Assembly: GCA_021292105.1 (NCBI GenBank) | Contig: CM037871.1 | Span: forward strand, 20,518,057 to 20,582,056 | DNA from: Anadara kagoshimensis | Taxonomy: Eukaryota; Mollusca; Bivalvia; Arcoida; Arcidae | Direction of reading: 5' to 3' | Length of the DNA stretch: 64,000 bases | In this document: positions 45,105 to 57,164 of the stretch, piece after piece | How positions within the stretch are numbered: position 1 is the first letter of the stretch | Layout of the letters: every line of letters starts with the position of its first letter | The notes under the pieces: model-generated | Told to the model about the DNA's origin: nothing | Database searches by the model: none | What the model saw: the letters and a program-made list of their open reading frames with translations, nothing else | Made by a program: the position numbers and the translations under genes

Positions 45105-46275
45105 GCTTATAAAAGTATGTTGTCACCTTGCAGATGTTGGTTGGAAAAGTATTTTGTTACTTGCAGATATTAGTATGAAAAGTATGTTGTCACCCGGCAG
45201 ATATTAGTATGAAAAGTATGTTGTCGCCAGAAAGATGTTTGTTGGAAAAGTATGTTGTCACCAGGCATATGTTGGTTGGAAAAGTCTGTTGTCACAAGAC
45301 AGGCGTTGTTTGGAAAAGTATGTTATCACCTGGCAGATGTTGGTTGCAAAAGTATGTTGTCACTTGCAGATATTGGTGAGAAAAGTATGCCGTCACCTAG
45401 CAGATGTTCCTGGGGAAAATATGTTGTCACCTGGCAGCTATTAGTATGAAAAGTTCGTTGTTACCGGAAGATGTTGGTTAGAAAAGTATGTTGTCACCTG
45501 GCAGATGTTGGTTTGAAAAGTATGTTGTCACTGTCAGATATTGGTTAAGAAATTAAAGTATGTTGTCAACTGGCAGATGTTGGTTGGAAAAGTATGTTGT
45601 CACTTGCAGATATTGGTTAGAAAAGTATGCTGTCATCTTGCAGATGTTGGAAAAATTTGTTGTTACCTGGCAGATATTGGTTGAAAACGTATGTTGTCAC
45701 CTTGAAGATGTTGGTTAGAAAAGTATGTTGTCACCCAGCAGATGTTGGTTGGAAAAGTATGTTGTCACTTGGAAAATGTTGGATGGAAAAGTATGTTGTC
45801 ACCTAGCAGATGTTGGTTGGAAAAGTATGTTCCACCCGGCAGATGTTGGTTGGAAAAGTATGTTGTCACCCGGCAGATGGTTGGAAAAGTATGTTGTCAT
45901 CCGGCAGATAGTTGGAAAAGTATGTTGTCACCCAGCAGATGTTGGTTGGAAAAGTATGTTGTCACCCAGCAGATGTTGGTTGGAAAAGTATGCTGTCACC
46001 TGGCAGATGTTGGTTGGAAAAGTATGTTCCACCCGGCAGATGTTGGTTGGAAAAGTATGTTGTCACCCGGCAGATGGTTGGAAAAGTATGTTGTCACCCG
46101 GCAGATGGTTGGAAAAGTATGTTGTCACCTGGCAGATGTTGGTTGGAAAAGTATATTGTCATTGGCAGATGTTGGTTGGAAAAGTATGTTGTCACCCAGC
46201 AGATGTTGGTTGGAAAATAATGTTGTCACCTGGCAAATGTTGTTCGGAAGAGTATGTTGTCACCTGGTAGATGGT
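45105..46275 (+). repeat. 34-bp minisatellite, about 30 units
   Basis: The unit is GTTGGTTGGAAAAGTATGTT plus GTCACCTGGCAGAT. The best units lie at 45700-46240. Within it, a block of several units is itself duplicated: CCACCCGGCAGATGTTGG occurs at about 45832 and 46030 with the same neighbours, about 198 bp apart. Long frames of about 180 aa run through it in more than one frame because the period is not a multiple of three. They are not genes. Confidence 0.93.
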
Positions 46276-47620
46276 ACTTACAAAATATAGTGTGGATGTT
46301 TCTTGGAAGTATTATGTCATTTCATAAATATTCTTGCAAATCAGCAAATGTGCTGTCACCTGACAGATGTTAGTTTAAAAAAAACAACACCGATTTATTA
46401 TTCAGATGTTGGCTTGCAGAATGCAGCATGTTCTCGCCTTGTACATGTTGCTTACAAAACATTTTAGTATTATGTAACTGGCAGATGTTGGTTGAAAAAG
46501 CATTCTGTCACCTGGCAGATCACAGTATAGCTGTTCTTCTATCATTCAAAAGTTCTTTCCAACACAACAACACAATATGCTGTCTTCAGACAAATGTCGT
46601 GTGCTTGGCACAACTAATGTTTTTATTGACACTTGACATATATTTTGTATTTGCAAAACATCTTATGTTCTTACCTGGCAGACGGTTCTGCTAAACCGTT
46701 CAGTTACCAGACAGATCAGCGTACGTGAGTGCGTAAACCTGTAAGAATCTACCAGGATAACTTGAAACTTTTGTATAAATCATAGCAGCATCCGAGATGG
46801 TCGCTATTACTTTAAATAGAAAAACTAAAATATCGCTGATATGGTATAATGTATTTAACCATTCGGCTTACTAGTATACTGAAAATTTGAAATCTGCATA
46901 ATTGCGATGTGCAATAATTTGATATTGTTAATAAAATTGGACAGATATATATCGCAAGAGTTGTCTCGCTTGAAGTATCACTGGTTGATTGGTGAAAGAT
47001 TATTTCACTTGCATGGTTATCGTGGCGACCAGTTTTTGAATCGTAGAGGAAACCAGAGTACCAATAGAAACTTGACCACCGAGTGTGATTTGAAGCTATT
47101 CGTTGCTAGGCATATTTGTCGAAAAGAATATCTAAGAATAATCCATATCAATGAAGAATTTGACTGGGACGTACACAAAGTTTTTTTACCGCCAATATAG
47201 CAAAAAATAGCTAGACGCGAAAAAATCCCTTCTTATGGTAAAAAAGAAAAGAATCAGTCCGAACTAGTAGTTTAGTTCAAATTTAGTTGTAAGTACAAAT
47301 GAGCAAATGAGTTACTTAAAATGATTTGTTTGGAAAGGCCGTATATCGACTCATCATGAAAATGGTTTTGTGTACTCCCGGTATTTATAAAATGCCGACT
47401 TATTCATTGAGGCAATAAAGAGGCCGTAATATAATATAATGAGATATTATAAAATTCAGGAAAATCAAATGTTTGCACAGACAATAGTTCCATGTATTTG
47501 TATGATTATATACTCGGTAGAACTGTTTGAATTAAGAACGTTATTACACATTGTTTTTATGTACAATTATGTAAAATTCATGTACTCTTGGTTTTTTCTC
47601 TCCAAGTAACTACAGTTTTA
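46276..47620. other. Repeat-derived and unassigned DNA
   Basis: 46276-46700 contains decaying relatives of the 34-bp unit (TGGCAGATGTTGGTTGAAAA at 46470). 46975-47090 looks like an inverted SINE-B fragment (TTATTTCACTTGCATGGTTA, GGAAACCAGAGTACC). I see no gene. Confidence 0.45.
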
Positions 47621-47689
47621 AATAATGTCATTATACCAATTGTTACTTTTACAAAACGTATTCAATGATCAGTACTTTGACATCGTCTT

Positions 47690-47905
47690 GTGTCATATCT
47701 GTCTCAGATTTATGCTGAATTTAAATTCATTAGTGAAAATTTTGAAATTCCAATTAAGAAAAAATGGAATTGTGTTATACGCCAATGTCAAGATTCCTAC
47801 ATTTATATAGAGGCGACCATTTTTTTCGACGGCGTTTTAGAACATTTGGCTTCCGATGCCCCTATCGAAACTAAACAACGTTCCATAATTATGTCTCCAT
47901 CCTAA
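47690..47905 (+). other. Protein-like open segment after a splice-acceptor-like site
   Basis: ATATCTGTCTCAG at 47694-47706 is a plausible acceptor. The frame behind it reads IYAEFKFISENFEIPIKKKW, then NCVIRQCQDSYIYIEATIFF and a stop at 47905. The composition looks protein-like rather than like a repeat. I recognise no family and no matching upstream exon. It could be a terminal exon, a gene relic or chance. Confidence 0.25.
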
Positions 47906-48044
47906 ATTTTCACAATGGTAACATTAGTTAACAAATGCTTCTTGATAGCCTACAACAAAAATAGACTGGGTTCCATATTTATGTATTTTTGTATAAGATA
48001 ACGCGTTTATTTCTTAATTTATTACCCGGATGTAAAATATTGCC

Positions 48045-48925
48045 TTGAATTTGACGTCAGAGAACAACGTTAAGTACTATGGGTTGCAAAAACATAATTA
48101 TGACATGGCGTCATTTGACGCGGTTGCTAATAACGCCGAAATATCACGCATTTAAGTCGGTTACATTTCGAGACTTGCAGATGCCTAAGTTGCAGAACCT
48201 ATTGCATCGTTTTGGAAAATAACGTCGATCTTTTAAAAGTATTGATTTGCAATACAACTATGTTCAAAATCTCTGGTATCCGGAAACCGCAAATTCACGT
48301 CGGTTATATTACGAGACTTGCAGGTGCCTAGATTGCAGAACCTACTGTATCAGTTTTGGAAAATAACGTCGATCTTTTTAAAGTATTGATTTGCAATACT
48401 ACTATGTTTACAATCTCGGAAGAACTCTACCGCGCTGAGCTTAAAACTTAATATAAAAACAGTCAAACACAATCACCACTTAATATAAAAACAACCACAC
48501 GCAATCACCGGAAGAACTGGACCATGCTCAACTCAAAACTTAATATCAAGTCAGTCAAACACAATTATCAAATCCAATAATATTATTACATAAATCTAGC
48601 GTATATGTACATTATAAATCTCAAAGGTCAAATTGTCAACAATAATTAACAGACATGAACTAATATGTTTAATTTTGCATCGGCAAATTTTGATGTCATA
48701 AATTGTAAGTTACAGGGAATTTAAATACTAGTAAACATTATTAGAATGAACTATTCTTGAAACGGAGGGTTTGATTTACAATAACAGTTTTCTACCACAG
48801 AGTAAAGTGTGCAAAATTATAATAAATACATTGTTTCGACTTCTGTTTTAGTACGTACGTTTAATGTATCTTTGGCCCTTCAATTAAATAGAACGTGAAT
48901 ATTTGATTATCATTGCTATTCTTAC
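48045..48925 (+). repeat. Duplicated segment X, copies 1 and 2 (decayed coding repeat)
   Basis: 48170-48275 and 48308-48420 are tandem relatives (GAGACTTGCAG, TTTTGGAAAATAACGTCGAT, TTGATTTGCAATAC), and a third copy is at 51505-51610. In one frame all three encode VLENNVDL.KVLICNTTMF or a close variant, but stops interrupt copies 1 and 2. The downstream flank (ATTAACAGACATGAACTAAT, GATGTCATAAATTGTAAGTT) is also shared with 51740-51800. Confidence 0.7.
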
Positions 48926-49142
48926 CTTGTTTCGTTCATTTGTTCTTAGAAGTTGTCGGTATACTATGTACATGTACGTAAAAAGGTTTAATATTTCGTT
49001 TTGAACAATGGGACAAATGAAATGTAGCCGTGCTGTTTAAGAATATTGCCATTGAATACCACATCTATCAAGTGCGTGCGCGTGTTTAGCACCACCGCAA
49101 AATTATCAGGATGGTTGGGCCCTCCAAAAGAGCTTAAACAAC

Positions 49143-49530
49143 ACAGGGTTCGTACAGACATTTGAATCCAAATTTAAGGACTTTTTAGGGTCTTTCCAGG
49201 GTCTTATTTGCAAAGTTAAGGCCTAACCAGAGGGACCATTTTAGCAAAAAATATTGATGTAAAGACAATTAAATCAATAAAACAATTACTTATGTGTCCA
49301 TAGATGATAGTGACGACACTTGAAGTGGAGGTTGAAGTTTGGCGTTTGGTTGCCGGGGCCAGGTACCTTTAAATTGCCCATTTCAACGTAACTTATTAAT
49401 TGATTGATTTATTTATTTATATCAGTCTATTTGCAACCACTTAATATCAAAATACAGACACCCAACTGGCCAAATGCAAGAGCTTTTTAGGGCCCCCAGG
49501 ATAAATTCAAGGGCTTTTTAGGGTCAGACT
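49143..49530. repeat. Possible hAT-like element remnant (CAGGGTTCGTAC)
   Basis: The text CAGGGTTCGTACAGACATTT, AAGGACTTTTTAGGGTC and later AAGGGCTTTTTAGGGTC resembles hAT-type subterminal sequence. A clear right terminus or target duplication is not visible. Confidence 0.4.
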
Positions 49531-49624
49531 TGTTTAATACATGCATAATAATCTCAATACTGGTATATGATTTTCTTGGCTTTTTCCTGTGCATTTATTC
49601 TTTGTTGCATTGGTTGTCGCCAGT

Positions 49625-49715
49625 ATAACACTAGTACACATGTCTTCATACAGAATGTCAATGCTTACCCTTTCGGAGTACCCGCACTCACTTGAATGGA
49701 AGTCTCATGAAATTT
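49625..49715 (+). repeat. Repeat family C fragment
   Basis: GCTTACCCTTTCGGAGTACC and CGCACTCACTTGAATGGAAG match the centre of family C. Confidence 0.5.
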
Positions 49716-50289
49716 TTTTTCTGAGTATAACATCCGATATGTTCCTCAAGAAACGTATATAACAAGCATCGACGGAGAAATATATCAAGATTATTACTTA
49801 CGTAATGAACTAAAACATGCACAACTGAAGGAAATGCGAGTTAACGCTCAAATAGTAAAATTGTTGATGGACGTTAAAAACAATTTTTCGTGAATGGTCC
49901 ACACAGTCAGAAATAGTTCAAAAAGTACAATACGTTCAATTTTATGTTCAATTTTCGAACTAAACATTTAAAATTAGATCCATAAGATCTTTAAGTTGAA
50001 CACATTTCTTACTGGATCACTGCTTAAAGGCATGAAATGTCCTTGCATCCATTAACAATAATAGGTAACTTCTCGGGGAATTATAATTTCCTCCACAGTT
50101 TTTAAAACTAATTGCCTCCGCACATATGCCTTAATCTTCACTTGGGCGTAAAACATTTTTCATACCCAGCTGATGCAATGTTTATGACCCTGTGCATTAT
50201 TTGAAAATAGCACATAGGAAGTGTCATTTTCATGAATGAATAACAAATGGGTTAGAGCAAGTTTTTATGCATAAAACCAAACTTGAATA

Positions 50290-53200
50290 TTTCATTTTTA
50301 GATTACACAAAATGAAATCATGTTAGATTTCAGACTAAACATGCTTTCAATGGGGTTCGCCGCTGTACCACGTGGTCAATACCTCTTAACGTTTGTGCGG
50401 AACATTTTGGAAAACGTCAACGTCACAAATTCCCGGAATAACGTCGTTTTTACGGGAAAACGTCATATTGTGCGGAAACAAGCGTTTCGCAGACACGTTA
50501 GAAGGTATCACGTGGTACAGCGGCGAACCCCATTCACGGAAGTAAAGGTGATTGAACCAACAAATGTCCCGGATGAATTAGCCGTAATATGCTTGTCAGA
50601 AACAAATGGAAAGGATTCATTTGCATTCAGTGATATTTAAATATCCCCTGTCATTGTAATAACCACTTCGTGTCAGTTCTGCATTGTTGTTCTTTATTGG
50701 CCTTGTTTATAATTGCAGATTCCTATGCACATCGCTTCTCTGGTCGTGTCACCGAGTCTTTAGTGGTACCATCCTAGATCCTCATTTTCAGACTAAACAT
50801 GCTTTCAATTTACGATATTTAGGATGATTAAATCAACTTTATTGTTAAAACCTCCCAGATGTATTGGCTTTAAAATGCCTGTCACTACCAAATGAATATC
50901 ATTTGCTTATTCATTGATAAGATGTGTTAAAGGTTCCTTGTCATTTGTGATTACTACTGCATGTCACAATGTCATGTAGCTCTTTATTGAACCTGCTAAA
51001 AATTGCAGATCCACTTCCTTCTGACTGACCTTGTCTTATCACCGCGCATTTAGGGAACGTTTCTATCTGGTCATAAAGATAACCATACGACCATATTACA
51101 AAATAAGAAAATAAAGCACTTTGATGTTTAAAATATGTATTAAGCAATATTCAATGCAAATCAAAAAAAGAAGAGAAAATACAATCGAAAGAAACGAAAC
51201 ACCAAAATTAAAATAACGCTAACTATAGATAGTCTAGGGTATCTGTCTTTGTACTAGATTAACGTAAAGGTAACATTAGCATAAAGATTTTTAGATGGCC
51301 TTCACAAAAAGAGTTTTTACAGTACGTTTATTATTGAGTCTCAAAATAATACTTTGAACTAGAATGTAATAATGTTCCCCGCAATTTGACGTGAGAGAAA
51401 CGCCAACGTTAACGTTAACAACTTAATTGTTACGCGACACCGTTTAGCACTTTGGCTAATCACGCAAAATGTTCTTTACACCGAATTTACAAACACGTTG
51501 GTCACAAAACGAGACTTGCAGAACCTATTGTATCGGTTTTGGAAAATAATGTCGATCTTTTTGAAATATTGATTTGCAATACAACTATGTTCACAATCTC
51601 CGGAAGAACTGGACCGTGTTCAAAACTTAATATAAAAACAGCCTCACGCAATCCATTCCAATGATATTATATAAATGTAGAGTATATTTGATCATCAATC
51701 CCAAAGGTTTAATTGTCTCCAACAATTAACAGACATGAACTAATGTGTTTAATTTTGTATTAGCGAATTTTGATGTCATAAATTGTAAGTTACAGGAAAT
51801 TTAGATTTCGGAAATTATTTTTAAATATGGTGAATTGTTTTAGAATTTGATCGACAATAATGGTTTGCTATGAGTAAAATTCCTTTGCAAAATTAAAACA
51901 AATACATTTATTCGTCTTCTTTGTTTTAAATATTTGTTTTGGTTCATTAAACAAACAATTATTATTTTGTTTCTCCAAGTATTATTTATAGAAAACATTG
52001 GTGGAGAAAAATCGAGCAAAATCATTTGTCGCTCAACGAATTCAGAACTGTAACGCAGTAAACCGAATTTCTTCGAATGGCGACAATATCGAATTCAGAA
52101 TGAAAGTGAACATCTATTACGAGGAACGTCATCACAGTCCTATATGGTTCTAGTGGAACCGAATCAATTAAATTTTCAAATAATACATGTATTTTGAGAT
52201 CTGTATAATTTGATTTGCAACATGTTTTGAGATTTCTCTATGTTGAACAGAATTCGTGCTGGTCGACCGTTGCTAAAACTCATTTAATATCCTTAGTTTA
52301 CCATCTCGCTTCCCATTTTCCAGGAACTAAAATTCCTCTACAATTTCAAAAGTAGTTGTCTTTAAATGTATATAATTGATTGGTACATTAAACATCTTTC
52401 CATCCACCCTATGTTCACATGTTTAGGCTTTCTGTGCATTAATTGGAAGATCGTGCATTTCAGATGCAATTTTATATGTTGTTAATGAATAGATGAAAAA
52501 ACATTTTAACAAGTTTTTATTCTTAACATCTAACTTAAACATTTCATATTAAGATTAAACTAAAAGAAATTATATAGGATTTTACCCATGCTTTTAATTT
52601 ACGGTATTTAGAATGATAAAATCAACTTTACTGTTAACAATCTTCTAGGTGTATTGGCTGTAAAATGCTTGTCACTACCAAGTGATAATAATTTAGATTT
52701 TTGTATTCATAGATAAGATGTGTTAAAGGTTTCTTGACATAAGCGATTACTCATGCATGTCACAATGACATGTAGCTCTTTAATGAACCTGCTAATTCTT
52801 TAAGACCCACTTCCTTCTGACTGACCTTGTCTTAGCACCGTGTCTTTAGGGAACTTCTCCATCTAGTCATAAAGATAACCAAATGATCTTATTACAAAAT
52901 CAGGAAATAAGGCACTTTGCAGTTCAACATATATGTATGAAGCAATATTATCCTTTAAGCCATAGTTCTGACTGAGACGTTAAACACCTTACATGTTTAA
53001 TATTTTTATGCATTTATTGGAAAATGGAACATTTCAATTGTATTTCAAAGCATGTGAATGAATGGATGACAATTGCTTCTTAGCAAGTTTTTGTTCATAG
53101 AATCAAACTTTCATGTTCAGATTAAACCAAAAAGAAATCATTTCAGATTTTTATATCAATGCTTCCAATTTACGGTATTTAAGATGATTAAATCAATTTT

Positions 53201-53460
53201 GCTGTTAACAATCTCCCGGGTGAATTGGCTGTAAAATGCTTGTCACTACCAAATGGAAATCATTTAAAGATTTTTTGTATTCTGTTATAAAATGATACTC
53301 AGTGTAAAAGATGTACTCAAAAGTCCCTTGTCATTTGTGAATACTATTGCATGTCACAATACCATGTTTGTTGTCAACACTTGCAGACCTATTTACACAT
53401 GACTTGTCTGGTCTTGTCACCGGGCCTTTAGGGGATGTTTAACGTAGGAAACGTCGTCTC
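50290..53460 (+). repeat. Duplicated segment Y, four units, plus segment X copy 3
   Basis: Y units lie at about 50290-50770, 50795-51075, 52540-52870 and 53100-53440. Shared marks are GATGATTAAATCAA, TTGGCTGTAAAATGCTTGTC, ACTACCAAATG, GTCATTTGTGATTACTACTG and CTTGTCTTATCACCG. Unit 1 is interrupted by a MITE (50351-50533) and has an open frame (EVKVIEPTNVPDELAVICLS) that ends at 50640. The other units are not open. Segment X copy 3 (51385-51930) lies between units 2 and 3. The function is unknown. Confidence 0.7.
50351..50533. mobile_element. MITE with TIR GGGGTTCGCCGCTGTACCAC
   Basis: GGGGTTCGCCGCTGTACCAC is repeated inverted as GTGGTACAGCGGCGAACCCC. The next bases (GTGGTCAATACCT against AGGTATCAC) are also related. 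Comparison with the empty paralogue at 50804-50820 (GCTTTCAATTTACG) suggests a 2-bp AT duplication. The interior is GC-rich with many ACGTC/GACGT steps. An older copy is at 21789-21992. Confidence 0.88.
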
Positions 53461-53582
53461 CATTGGTTACAGAGGGGGACCGTACAACAAGAAGTCGCAT
53501 ATATTCCAATATAGAAAATTAACAATGTATTTTCTTATTAGTTTGATATTTTAAAACAAAGTATTATCGGTGTCTAAAGTAG

Positions 53583-53886
53583 AGTAATGGTGTTTAACGT
53601 CCAAGTCAAAAATATTTCACTTATATCGAGACGTCGTCAGCTATAGGCGAAGGTGCAGTAATGACTTTTGTCTTTGCGTTGCGCTTATGGCATTATACAA
53701 CAGGGTTCTTTAACATGCCAAGCCCACCATGACTTTCATTTCGTAATTCCGACTGCTTGACGAAAGAACAACCACTCAGTCACTACCCACTTTTAAGTCT
53801 TCGGTCAGACCCGGTTGGGGTTCGAACCTACGACCTCCGACTTACGAAGAGAGCACTCTAACAACCGAGCTACCTCAGTGGTACAA
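53583..53886 (-). mobile_element. SINE-A, complete, with target duplication
   Basis: Inverted SINE-A: the minus-strand head is TGAGGTAGCTCGGTTGTTAG with GTAGGTTCGAACCCC. The body and tail end at GACTTGGACGTTAAACACCA. GGTGTCTAAAG lies on both sides (53569-53579 and 53889-53899), an apparent target-site duplication consistent with LINE-driven retroposition. Confidence 0.88.
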
Positions 53887-54359
53887 TAGGTGTCTAAAGC
53901 ATAGAAGATAAATATAGAGGCAGAATAAAATATGTATATATTTTACCTGTTTTTAAGTTAAGTATAATATGTTAGTATTTGTTTTTAAACTTTATCATAT
54001 ATTGTTTAGAAAGTTTTTAAAGAAACACTGAATCTTCATTTGTATTTCAAACAAATCACCTGGTTCACATTTGTTTCATGACTTGTGCATGCTATCGAGT
54101 TGTACATTTGTGATACAAAAGTCAAACATTTTTAAAACCAATTAATGTAATTCCTTTAATTTACAAGGTGTCCCCTAATGATTTGATTATTTGCTAATTG
54201 AATGAATCTTCTTGTAGCTGAAATTAAGAAAAACCCAATAAGACCAAAACACTAACAAGAGAATGAAAAGAATTTTTTTTTGAAGTTGTAATGTGCTTTT
54301 ATTCTATGGAATTCACAAACCTCCCGATGATATGCATGAGCTAATTTAAATTTAATTAA

Positions 54360-54655
54360 ATTTAACTCAAAAAGTTTTATGGCCGTCATCACAGTATTGT
54401 TGATAAGTTTGATGTCTGTGTGTCCAGGATTGCCCTGGATTTATTTGACGTCTCATAGTTCCATGTTCCTTTCACACAATTTTGATTACACACGTGGCGG
54501 GTGTAGCTAGCTAAACAGGAGGTGCTTACCCTTCCGGAGCACCCGGCCTCACTTCCCTGGTGGAAGTTCACGTGTCTAACCTAGCTTGTCAGTTCCAAAG
54601 TTTTTACTTTGCTTCTGGGTTGTGATTCGGACATGGATTAGTATGTTTGTTTTTG
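54360..54655 (+). repeat. Repeat family C, reference copy
   Basis: The order is TTTTATGGCCGTCATCACAG, TTGATAAGTTTGATGTCTGT, AGGATTGCCCTGGAT, ACACACGTGGCGGGTGTAGC, TAGCTAAACAGGAGGTGCTT, ACCCTTCCGGAGCACCCGGC, CTCACTTCCCTGGTGGAAGT, GTCAGTTCCAAAGTTTTTAC and TTGTGATTCGGACATGGATT. At least nine other copies or fragments occur in this window. The class is unknown. The minus-strand frame of 60 aa through it is not a gene. Confidence 0.82.
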
Positions 54656-55177
54656 ATTATGTTATAACACAGTATAATAAATACATAATATATTACAATA
54701 TGGTTATATCATACAATCAATAAATACATTCTATAGAAGTATGCGCGCGCGTGTATGTGTGCTTTGAGGGTGATTGTAGCTAGAGAGTGTTCATGTATAT
54801 AACCTCGGAGATCGGAAAACGAAGAGAGAAAACCATTTTGTGACGACAAACGTATATTTATCTACAATATCTAAGACAGTAAGACTTATTTCTATTCACG
54901 ATGAAGTACCTTTCAATCAATTGATTGAGACCTAACTGTGATTCAGGGAAGGATAATTTATAGGTTGTAATGTAACCAGTTATTAAAGTCGCGGAGTAAT
55001 ACATTATTGGCACTATTTATCTTCCGGTGTTCATTATTACTTAATAAAACCGGTAATTTTAACCATTTTAGGCACGAAAACAATAGGTTATCTTCATTAT
55101 TCCATTTTCTGTAATCGTATATAGAGATTTTCTCTCTACAGGAATGCATCTTTAACATGATTGTATAAATCTATATA

Positions 55178-55400
55178 CGGTACAGACCCGTCCATAGTTA
55201 CACACTCAGCTAACTAAAGAGCCGAATCGACAGGCAGTTAATCTAGGACTATTGTTAGCTATATCTCTACAGCTTTTCGGCAGCTGCAATCAATCTTTCG
55301 ACATGTTTTCTGTCACTAGCTATCAACATCTCTCGACTACCCTGTACTGCGCTTCGGTTTCGTTTCGTCAGCCCGGTGTTTTACTTTCTTCATATCTGAA
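55178..55400. mobile_element. Degraded MITE-1 copy
   Basis: CGGTACAGACCCGTCCATAG and CACACTCAGCTAACTAAAGA form the left end, and CTTTTCGGCAGCTGCAATC is interior. The right end is not clear. Confidence 0.5.
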
Positions 55401-55844
55401 TGATAGATTTTTTACGTCTTGCATTAAGCATTGGGCAAACGTGTTCACTGAGATTAGAAAATATTAACGTTCAGTATACACACACAATATGAGAAAATAT
55501 AGTGTAAAAATGTTTGCCTTAAGGTCTTAGAATTTAATTGGTTTCTTTAAATTTATTGACAAATATGAAGCCGTTTAAATAAAATAGAGAATAGTCTTAT
55601 ATTGGCACTATTCTCTACGTCATTAGTTGTCTTGACGCTGCTTTGATATCGCGATGGCGGCCAGTGTCGGAACATAAAAAGCATGGTCGGTCTAAAATAC
55701 TTTAGTCCATTATTAAACCCACGATCTACGCGTATGGTATTAAATTTAGAATTAGTTTTCTTCTTTTTCCTTTTTGCTCCAAAGATTCTGTGGTTTTTGA
55801 AATCCAGATGATTAAATATCTTTTCATGTTCCTTAGACTACACG

Positions 55845-56060
55845 CATGTCTAGTCTAGATAGCTCAACAGGAGATGCTTGTCCTTACGAAGCACCCGGCC
55901 TCACTTACCTTGTGTTTAACTTGGTAAGTCAATTTAAAAGTTTTACTCGGATTGTGATTTGGACATGGAATGGTATGCGTGTTTTTACTTTGCTTTGGGA
56001 TTGTGATTTCAACATGTTTATTTTTTACTTTGATTGTTGGATTGTTATCTGGACATAAAT
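55845..56060 (+). repeat. Repeat family C, 3' part with internal duplication
   Basis: GATAGCTCAACAGGAGATGC, CCTTACGAAGCACCCGGCCT, CACTTACCTTGTGTTTAACT and then three versions of GGATTGTGATTTGGACATGG follow one another, so the tail is amplified in tandem. Confidence 0.65.
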
Positions 56061-56625
56061 CGTTGTGTTTATTTTACGATGCTTTGGGATTTTTTTTTTT
56101 TTTTTGGGGGGGGGGAGTGGGGGATCGGTATATTTATTTTTGATTTACTATTTTTTTGAGCAAACTATATTTGTGTTCTAAACAATACACACAAAATGCT
56201 ATACATATATAAGGCGAAAAATAAGAACATAACTTTTCACGAGTCACTTACATTACGCATTTTATAGAACAAAAGAGTTCCATTAAAGGGAAATAATAAC
56301 GGCGCAACATTGTAATCTCTTCTAATGAAAACGTGCATCAATTGCAGGATGACAATGGTGTTTCATACAACACGACAAAAATAAAATAAATAGATTTGTC
56401 GATAATATATATTAACTTTTACTTAATAACTGTCTGCAAAAATCCTAGAAAAATGTCAAAAACTGAAAGTAAATGCACTTAAAATATGGAGTAAATCATA
56501 TCAAATTCAATAAATGATATTCCCTCGAGTAATTCACAACACTACGGATTGCCAATATATTTTCATAATTTGATTTTAAATGCTTACCATGTCATTCTAA
56601 ATCATCTGAAGGTATCAACGATTAC

Positions 56626-56755
56626 CTGGACTTGACCGCTGTTTCTTGGTTTAGTTGGCTGGTAAATAGTGCATTTTGTTTTAGAACCCGCTAAATGACC
56701 ACTTATAAACACTTTGTTTGGTACTAAATCGCCATAATTTTCGATGCTGTCATCT
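56626..56755 (-). CDS. Candidate upstream exon of the unknown minus-strand gene
   Basis: This 130-bp minus-strand exon follows acceptor TTTTACAAG and ends at CAG|GTAATC. It encodes DDSIENYGDLVPNKVFISGH and LAGSKTKCTIYQPTKPRNSG plus QVQ. It is open in one frame only. Its first base completes a Gly codon left by the exon at 62661-62733, giving RDIKI-G-DDSIENYG, and its end phase (0) fits the exon at 36265-36324. The composition looks like real protein, but I know no family for it. The linkage to the 30.5-kb exons is inferred from phase and strand only. Confidence 0.55.
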
Positions 56756-57164
56756 CTTGTAAAATAAATGTTATGTTAATAAGCAGGGACTGAATGATTT
56801 AGAGATTTGAACGATGAATGGACCATTATTACAGGCACTACGTTTTATTTCTTTAGGGTTTTGCTTTTGTATTCATATTCCACTTTTAAGAACGCAAAAC
56901 AGAGAAACTTGAATCAAATTTAGAGAAAACATTAACCGACATTCACATGCAATACAAACCCATCGGTCCATGTTTAAATAACATTGAAAAAGCAGACAAA
57001 AAACTCTGAAAATCACAAATTAGGGGAAGTGAGGTCGTGTGCTTCGGAAGGGTAGGCAACTCCTGTCTGACTATCTACATCCGCTTAGTGTGAAATCAAA
57101 AAACTGAGAATGAAAGAGACATGCAACTGCAGCGCGTTATAATTTTTTTCGAATTTTATTTTAA

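Noticed and set aside
45725-46290. Two overlapping frames of about 180 aa with repeated LVGKVCCH-like units
   Set aside because: They are products of the 34-bp minisatellite, which cycles through all frames because 34 is not a multiple of 3.
50320-50640. 106-aa plus-strand frame
   Set aside because: Its first two thirds are the MITE at 50351-50533. Only the last part (after 50535) may be a relic of coding repeat Y, reported separately.
54389-54571. 60-aa minus-strand frame
   Set aside because: Lies within repeat family C. No start or splice context.
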